Assembly: GCA_026706165.1 (NCBI GenBank)
Contig: JAPOZF010000223.1
Coordinates: forward strand, 1 to 10,205
Origin: Gemmatimonadota bacterium
Lineage (GTDB): Bacteria; Latescibacterota; UBA2968; UBA8231
Direction of reading: 5' to 3'
DNA length: 10,205 bases
The position numbers and the translations under genes are program-made. The first letter of the stretch is position 1. Every line of letters begins with the position of its first letter. Shown here piece after piece: positions 5,928 through 10,205 of the stretch. The notes beneath the pieces were generated by a model that saw only the letters and a program-made list of their open reading frames with translations, was not told the origin of the DNA and searched no databases.

Positions 5928-7859
5928 TCAGAACGGCGCATTGGAATAGGAAGGGGTCCCCGCGTAGCGCTCGGTGGCCATGTCGAGGGTGATCTCCATC
6001 CCCGGGGGCAGGGTGACGGCGCAGTGCGTCGAGTTCACCTCGGCAGTGCGTTCCTCCAGTTCCGTCGGCGGCGTGGAGGGGCCGGCGTACCCGCCCAGCT
6101 CCCCCGGCCACACGCTGGTGCGCCCGAGGCTCTTCACCGTGCCGAACCGGTGCTCGCCGAAGGCGCCGGCCTGCAGAATGAGGTCGCGCGTCTCGGTCCC
6201 GCCGAGGTTCACCAGGCGCACCACCGTGCGCCCGGCCTCGAGCTTCTCCACCAGCGCCGCGACGTCGGGCGGCAGCCCCGGGCGCCGCTGCTGCGCGTCG
6301 AAGTAGCGCAGGCGCGCGTGCAGCAGGCCGCCGTTGTAGACCTGCTGCGGCGCCCCGAGGGTGAGCTGCACCAGCGCCTCCGAGGAGACCGGGTTGGCCC
6401 ACTGCCAGTGGTGGACGTGGTGCCTGGTGCCGACCGACTCGTCTTCCCGCACGAGCGCCAGCCGCCGGCGCGCGATCTGCTCGGTGGCGTGCAGGATGCG
6501 CTCCGGATATTCGGGATTGGCCCCGGCCAGGAACCGCACCCAGGGGGCCTCGTGGCCGGCGTCGGTCTTGCCGTGGGAGGCGCTGACCCTGTTCCAGTCG
6601 CCCCCGCTTTTGGCGCGTATTTCCTCGATCCGGCTCCAGTCCTCCTCCGCCATCGACAGGTTCCACAGGGCGATCGGCCAGACCGGGGACGGCGGCGACC
6701 AGTCGAACCAGCCGGCATCGCCGTAGCGTTGGGGAACCATGAAGGTTTCGCCGCCGCCGGAGGGACCGCCGTCCGATTGCCCCGGTCCGAGTCTGTCGCG
6801 GGCGTCCTCCCGGCGCAGCTCTCCGAGCTCGAGGATGCGGTCGATCTGGCCGCGGGGCAGGTCGAGGTAGCCCGAGTCGCGGGTCAGCAGGAAGGCGTTG
6901 GCCCCGGCGTCGAACACGGCGGCGATCAGGGTCGCGAAGCCGTGCGGCCAGGTCCAGCCGTAGAGGCCGCCGTACCAGTTGCCGTTGCAGTACTCCCCGA
7001 CCTCTCCCGACAGGCCGACGTTGTCGGGGATCAGTCCGCCGTTCTCCTGGGCCCTGCGCATCCAGGCGCCGGTGTACTCGACCACCCAGTCGCGGTACTT
7101 CTCCTCGCCGCTGACCAGGAAGGCGTTGGTCACCAGGGTGGTGATCGACAGGTTCGAGGCGACGTCGCCGCGGCTGTGGCGGTCGTACATGGCCTGCCCC
7201 ATTACCCTCGCTTTCTGCGGGTCGCCGAGGTCCTTCACCGTCTCTATGCCGGGCAGGTCGAAGAAGGGGAGGCTGTAGCGCTCCATGGTGCCGCCGACAG
7301 GGGAGTAGGAGCGGTTCTCCCGCGCTTCCGGCGGGGCGATCCAGGCGCCGCGGCTGCCGTTCAGGGGCGACATGACGATGCGGCGCTCCGGGTCGTAGCT
7401 GACCGCCTCGGGGTCCTCGTTGAGGTAGAAGCCGGCGAAGCGGCGGGCCCGCTCCCGCCATTTTTCCGCCCGCGGACTGGCGAGGCAGAGGTTGTAGAAG
7501 AAGATGTCGCTTTCCGACTGGTGGAAGTTGTCCTCCTTGATCCCGTACTCGTTGTGCACGGCTCCGAGCCGGGTGAGCTGCCGGGTGATCGCCTCCCATT
7601 GCCGCTCCGCCAGGGAAAGCATGTGCCCGGCGCCGCCCATCATGTAGATCGCCGGCCAGCTGAAGAACGGCTCGTAGTAGTCGTCGCAGCTGCCGCCGCC
7701 CCATTCGTCCCGCCAGATGAACTCGCCGTCGTCGCGGGTGAAGTGCTCGAGAAAGGGGTGGACGGAGTCGTTGAGGAGGTCGATCAGGTGGCGTTCCCAG
7801 ACCGCCCAGGAGGGCAGCTCGGAAACAGGGACGTCGGCGGTGATCCGGGTGTCGGTCAT
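5928..7859 (-). CDS. hypothetical protein, predicted alpha/alpha-barrel with C-terminal beta domain (643 aa)
   Basis: I cannot name a family with certainty. Residues ~20-400 look like paired amphipathic helices broken by aromatic and Gly-rich loops: WRDEWGGGSCDDYYEPF at 49-65, DNFHQSESDIFFYNL at 110-124, DRHSRGDVASNL at 226-237, and a Trp/Tyr/Gly-rich stretch at 293-306. This is the style of (alpha/alpha)6-toroid glycoside hydrolases, polysaccharide lyases and related enzymes. A His/Trp cluster RHHVHHWQW lies at 479-487. The C-terminal ~100 residues (545-635) look like a small beta-sandwich. Asp, Glu and His residues in the loops could be catalytic. There is no signal peptide, so it is probably cytoplasmic. 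GGAAG lies 7 bases before the ATG. The gene is spaced 21 bases after one PhyH-like gene and 9 before another, so all are very likely co-transcribed and may share a substrate, possibly a sugar or glycoside. The substrate is inference. Confidence 0.7.
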   Translation of the reverse strand: MTDTRITADVPVSELPSWAVWERHLIDLLNDSVHPFLEHFTRDDGEFIWRDEWGGGSCDDYYEPFFSWPAIYMMGGAGHMLSLAERQWEAITRQLTRLGAVHNEYGIKEDNFHQSESDIFFYNLCLASPRAEKWRERARRFAGFYLNEDPEAVSYDPERRIVMSPLNGSRGAWIAPPEARENRSYSPVGGTMERYSLPFFDLPGIETVKDLGDPQKARVMGQAMYDRHSRGDVASNLSITTLVTNAFLVSGEEKYRDWVVEYTGAWMRRAQENGGLIPDNVGLSGEVGEYCNGNWYGGLYGWTWPHGFATLIAAVFDAGANAFLLTRDSGYLDLPRGQIDRILELGELRREDARDRLGPGQSDGGPSGGGETFMVPQRYGDAGWFDWSPPSPVWPIALWNLSMAEEDWSRIEEIRAKSGGDWNRVSASHGKTDAGHEAPWVRFLAGANPEYPERILHATEQIARRRLALVREDESVGTRHHVHHWQWANPVSSEALVQLTLGAPQQVYNGGLLHARLRYFDAQQRRPGLPPDVAALVEKLEAGRTVVRLVNLGGTETRDLILQAGAFGEHRFGTVKSLGRTSVWPGELGGYAGPSTPPTELEERTAEVNSTHCAVTLPPGMEITLDMATERYAGTPSYSNAPF

Positions 7860-7880
7860 GGGGCTCTTCCGGTTACTGTC

Positions 7881-8660
7881 CTACTGTCCGGTGGCGCGGA
7901 ACAGGGCCCGCTGCTCGTCGCTCATGTCGAGGGCGAAATCCGGCAGCTCCGAGCGGTGGTACCCCGGCCCGTGGGCCTGGAAACCGGTGTTGTACTTGTA
8001 GATGAGCGAGCGCCGCTGGTGCTCCCCCTGCCAGACCAGGGTGCCGTGGGTGACCGCCTCGGTGAAGATGACGGCGTCCCCCGGCTCGGTGTGGATCTCC
8101 TTCACGTAGTCGCGGTACTGCTCGTACATCGCCAGGCTCTTCGGCATCGGGAAATGGCTCTTGTGGGACCCCGGAACGATGGCGAGGCCGCCGTCGCCCG
8201 GGCCTTCGGCGGCGAGCTGGAACTCGACCACGGTGAGGCCGCAGAACATGCGGCCGTACTTGAAATCGTAGGTCTGCGAGAAGTCCTGGCGTTCGACCGC
8301 GCCGCCGTGGAGATAGTGGCCGCCGTTCCCTTTGTCCATGGCGATCAGCAGGGGGCCGTGGTCGAGTCGGGGTTTGTCGAGCAGCTCCGCCAGAAGGGGT
8401 GTGATGCGCGGGTGCACGAGCAGCTCGCGGAACGGCTCGCACCAGGGACGCTCCCAGGCCAGCATCCCCTCCATCCACTTCTGTTTGGCCGTGCCTCCGA
8501 GAACCCGGGAATCCCCTTCGAGTTTGCGCCCGGTCTCGAAGAAGGTGCCGGCGTGGCGGTCGATGGCCTCGTTGCAGCGCGCCACCTCCTCGGGGGAGAG
8601 CACTCCCCTGAGCACGAGGTACCCCTTCAGGTCGAAGAGGAATTTTTCGTCGTCGTTCAC
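7881..8660 (-). CDS. phytanoyl-CoA dioxygenase (PhyH)-like protein 2, HGG variant, 259 aa
   Basis: This is a Fe(II)/2-oxoglutarate oxygenase-fold protein. It starts with GTG (8660-8658). The reading MNDDEKFLFDLKGYLVLRG aligns residue for residue with the start of its downstream and upstream paralogues, which fixes the start. H118-G119-G120 stands where H-x-D is expected. PGSH lies at 163-166, the distal His is H205 (THGTLVW), and R216/R217 follow. Length and C-terminal motif (PDFALDMSDEQRALFR) match the neighbouring 259-aa paralogue, so the two look like a tandem duplication. The gene sits 18 bases after that paralogue and 21 before the 643-aa gene. The ribosome-binding region has no strong SD, only a GGCAGGGCAG stretch, so translation may depend on coupling. 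Its chemistry (hydroxylase, halogenase-like or inactive) is not decided by sequence. Confidence 0.88.
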   Translation of the reverse strand: MNDDEKFLFDLKGYLVLRGVLSPEEVARCNEAIDRHAGTFFETGRKLEGDSRVLGGTAKQKWMEGMLAWERPWCEPFRELLVHPRITPLLAELLDKPRLDHGPLLIAMDKGNGGHYLHGGAVERQDFSQTYDFKYGRMFCGLTVVEFQLAAEGPGDGGLAIVPGSHKSHFPMPKSLAMYEQYRDYVKEIHTEPGDAVIFTEAVTHGTLVWQGEHQRRSLIYKYNTGFQAHGPGYHRSELPDFALDMSDEQRALFRATGQ

Positions 8661-8678
8661 CGGGCTGCCCTGCCTTTG

Positions 8679-9458
8679 TCAGACCGGAGCGCGCAGCATG
8701 CTCCGCTGCTCTTCCGTCATGTCCTGGATGTAGTCGGGGTATGACACCTTGAGGCGGGAAAGCTCACCCCCCTGGTACCCCGGGTTGTATCCGTGCAGCA
8801 GGGTGCGCCGCTGATGGCTGCCGCGCCATACCATGGTGCCGTGAATGGTGGTCTCGGGGAAGATCACCGCGTCGCCGGCCCTGACCTCGATCTCGACGAT
8901 CTCCTCCTGGTGGTCCTCGTAGTCCCTCAGGCTCTGCGGGATCGGGTAGTTGGCCTTGTGCCCGCAAGGAACAACCGCGATGCCGCCTTCCCCGGGTCCT
9001 TCGTCGGCGAGGGGGAACTCGACCAGAAGAAGGCTGCAGTGGATGTTGCCGAACTTCGCCGAGTAGGAGAAATCGAAGCCCTGCCGGTCGACCCGGCCCC
9101 CGTGCATGTAATGGCCGGCGCAGCCCGGGTCCATGACGATGAGCCGGGGCGGCCCGGAGGTGCGGTAACCGGGGCCGAGCAGCTCGCTGAGGTAGGGCTT
9201 GACCGCCGGCTGGACCATGAGCTCCCGGAACGGCTCGCAGTGGGGTTTCTCCCAGGCGATCATCTCTTCGCACCACTTCTGCCTGACCTCGCTGGTCAGC
9301 GCCTTCGAATCCCCTTCGAAGCGCCGCTCGTGCTCCTCGAGCTCGTCGAAGTAATGGTCTATGGCGCGGTTGGCGCCGGCGATGAGGTCCGGATCGACAA
9401 CGTCCCTGAGGACGAGGTAGCCGGTGAGGTCGAAGAGGTATTTCTCGTCGTCGGTCAT
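8679..9458 (-). CDS. phytanoyl-CoA dioxygenase (PhyH)-like protein 3, HGG variant, 259 aa, first gene of the operon
   Basis: It has the same fold and length as PhyH-like protein 2. The ATG at 9458 begins MTDDEKYLFDLTGYLVLRD and follows AAGGGA by about 10 bases. Residues 119-121 are His-Gly-Gly in place of the usual His-x-Asp. The distal His is H206 (IHGTMVW), and R217/R218 follow. The family's PGSH loop is altered to PCGH at 164-167, unlike both paralogues. In some PhyH proteins that loop sits near the active site, so this copy may differ in substrate. The C-terminal PDYIQDMTEEQRSMLR matches the paralogue at 240-255. It is the promoter-proximal gene. The nearest candidate regulatory element is the GATTGCA repeat cluster about 270 bases upstream. 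Confidence 0.88.
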   Translation of the reverse strand: MTDDEKYLFDLTGYLVLRDVVDPDLIAGANRAIDHYFDELEEHERRFEGDSKALTSEVRQKWCEEMIAWEKPHCEPFRELMVQPAVKPYLSELLGPGYRTSGPPRLIVMDPGCAGHYMHGGRVDRQGFDFSYSAKFGNIHCSLLLVEFPLADEGPGEGGIAVVPCGHKANYPIPQSLRDYEDHQEEIVEIEVRAGDAVIFPETTIHGTMVWRGSHQRRTLLHGYNPGYQGGELSRLKVSYPDYIQDMTEEQRSMLRAPV

Positions 9459-9724
9459 CGGGTCAGTCCCTTCGCGTGCAGAGGATCGTCAAATCCCGCT
9501 CCGGCCGCTACTGCCCCGGAAACGGAGGGACATGCGCCAGGGGCGGGCCCGGTCCGAAGGCAGGTCATTCGCGCCGGTTCGCCCGGGTTGCCGGCGCGGC
9601 AGTTGGGAGCCGATCCCCCGCCTTGCGTCCTCTGAAGGGCCCTTCGACGGAACCAGAACCGACGGCCTCGAAGATCCCGGCTCCGCGTCGCCCGGCTCCC
9701 CGGTCCCGGCCTGTTGCGGCCGGG

Positions 9725-9763
9725 GATTGCATATGGGGATTGCATATATTGATTGCAAACTTT
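9725..9763. promoter_or_regulatory. three direct repeats of GATTGCA at 13-bp period (operator-like)
   Basis: GATTGCA occurs at 9725-9731, 9738-9744 and 9751-9757, exactly 13 bp apart, in an AT-rich island within GC-rich DNA. The first two copies share the longer unit GGGGATTGCATAT (9722-9734 and 9735-9747). TTGCA (9740-9744) and TGCAA (9754-9758) also form an inverted pair with 9 bases between. On the - strand, TTGCAA (9758-9753), 17 bases and CATATG form a weak promoter-like arrangement overlapping the repeats. The location between divergent genes suggests a transcription-factor binding array. Which gene it controls is not shown. Confidence 0.5.
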
Positions 9764-9890
9764 CCCGGCAGCGGCGCATGTCGCGTTTCGGAATCGAGCG
9801 GGATCTTTCGAGCATCGGTTCCCGGAGCCGACAAGGTACGCCGAACCGACGGTGCGGCAATGCCGGCGGGCGGGGTCTGCGGGCACGGCC

Positions 9891-9909
9891 GGCAGCAGCG
9901 AGCGCTGCC
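9891..9909 (+). other. hairpin in the leader of the right-edge gene
   Basis: GGCAGC (9891-9896) and GCTGCC (9904-9909) are perfect complements. An alternative inner pairing is CAGCG (9896-9900) with CGCTG (9903-9907). It ends 22 bases before the ATG at 9932. With no T-run it is more like a leader structure than a terminator. In GC-rich DNA a 6-bp stem can arise by chance. Confidence 0.3.
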
Positions 9910-9931
9910 TGGGGATTGCCTGAGAGTCACC

Positions 9932-10205
9932 ATGAACGGAATGCTCTTCAGCGGAACCATCGGCATTATGGCTGCCGCGGCCGCCGGCCCTCTCCTCCAT
10001 CCCGACCGGGCTTCGGCGGAAATCGAGCTCTGGCGACTGGGAGGTGACTCGGGACTTGAATGGAACGAGGTCTCAGAGCCGGCGGCAAACATCCTGATGG
10101 ATGACTTCACCATCCCGGCTGCGCTGCAACCGCGCGAGCTCGATCCCGGGGTGAACATCGTTACCCAGCTGGGACCCTGGTACGGCTTCAGGTTCCCCGC
10201 GGACC
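9932..10205 (+). CDS. N-terminus of an exported hypothetical protein (partial, runs off right edge)
   Basis: The frame is open from the ATG at 9932 to the end of the window (91 codons). The N-terminus MNGMLFSGTIGIMAAAAAG is a short hydrophobic, Ala-rich signal-like segment, and the sequence PDRASAEIELW suggests cleavage near ASA-E (about residues 28-30). The mature start contains IELWRLGGDSGLEWNEV and a later QLGPWYGFRF. GAGAG stands 5 bases before the ATG, a modest ribosome-binding site, and a hairpin lies just upstream. I do not recognise the family. An exported protein is the firmest statement, and the function cannot be judged from 91 residues. It is divergent from the PhyH operon and may share its control region. 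Confidence 0.65.
   Translation, partial: MNGMLFSGTIGIMAAAAAGPLLHPDRASAEIELWRLGGDSGLEWNEVSEPAANILMDDFTIPAALQPRELDPGVNIVTQLGPWYGFRFPAD

Larger units (their letters stand above)
9459..9931. other. 473-bp divergent intergenic region without a supported gene
   Basis: The region separates the - strand PhyH operon from the + strand exported-protein gene. Frames that run through it have no plausible start signal, overlap PhyH-like protein 3 in antisense, or continue into the right-hand gene out of frame, so I call none of them. It contains the AT-rich GATTGCA repeat cluster (9725-9757), a further GGGGATTGC copy (9911-9919) and a hairpin (9891-9909). The rest is GC-rich without clear structure. Confidence 0.6.

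Noticed and set aside
5416..7704. 762-aa open frame on the - strand in another frame
   Set aside because: It is an out-of-frame shadow, Arg/Pro/Gly/Ala-rich, overlapping two genes that have clear domain or helix patterns in their own frames.
5118..8744. 1208-aa open frame on the + strand
   Set aside because: It lies antisense across PhyH-like protein 1, the 643-aa gene and PhyH-like protein 2. Its protein is a low-complexity Val/Ala/Gly/Arg/His-rich string with no recognisable domain, typical of the antisense frame of GC-rich genes.
9464..9492. TTGACG (- strand, 9492-9487) upstream of PhyH-like protein 3 as a promoter
   Set aside because: The bases 16-18 positions downstream read GGACTG or similar, with no resemblance to a -10 box, and the stretch overlaps the ribosome-binding site.
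9725..9763. CRISPR array or plasmid-type origin iterons
   Set aside because: There are only three 7-bp units without unique spacers, and no cas, rep or DnaA-box neighbours. An operator array is the simpler reading.
9424..10047. 207-aa + strand frame across the right intergenic region
   Set aside because: It overlaps PhyH-like protein 3 in antisense and the exported-protein gene out of frame. Its composition is Arg/Gly/Ser/Pro-rich, without motifs or a start signal.

Overview
This is a GC-rich bacterial window in which long antisense ORFs are common, a usual by-product of high GC. No ribosomal RNA or other reliable taxonomic marker is present. An expanded set of phytanoyl-CoA-dioxygenase-like (PhyH) genes, an M19 dipeptidase, a SelA-like PLP enzyme and Asp-rich secreted proteins together recall uncultured marine or host-associated lineages such as Latescibacterota, Poribacteria or Planctomycetota. 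This placement is inference from gene content only.

Layout from left to right. (1) The C-terminal end of a SelA/DgaE-like PLP enzyme enters from the left edge on the + strand and stops at 217. (2) A large secreted or outer-membrane-type protein of 877 aa lies on the - strand (333-2966). It has a signal peptide, acidic calcium-loop-like motifs and a terminator-like hairpin behind it. (3) A 163-bp divergent spacer carries a good sigma70-like promoter for that gene and a second candidate promoter for the + strand M19 dipeptidase (3130-4209). (4) An EamA/DMT-type transporter follows on the + strand. Its first membrane helix is encoded upstream of any ATG, GTG or TTG codon. (5) A four-gene - strand operon occupies 5064-9458. 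In transcription order it holds PhyH-like, PhyH-like, a 643-aa predicted alpha-barrel protein, and PhyH-like. (6) A 473-bp regulatory gap contains three copies of GATTGCA at an exact 13-bp period. (7) The start of an exported protein runs off the right edge on the + strand.

The most interesting unit is the four-gene operon. All three PhyH-like proteins read His-Gly-Gly where the family normally has the iron-binding His-x-Asp. The distal His and the 2-oxoglutarate-binding Arg region are retained. Replacement of the carboxylate by Gly or Ala is the hallmark of non-haem Fe(II)/2-oxoglutarate halogenases such as SyrB2, WelO5 and BesD. It may equally mark a PhyH subfamily with a different metal site. 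The co-transcribed 643-aa protein has no signal peptide and may process the same substrate. The dipeptidase and transporter form a separate small + strand unit that converges on the PhyH operon with one base between stop codons.
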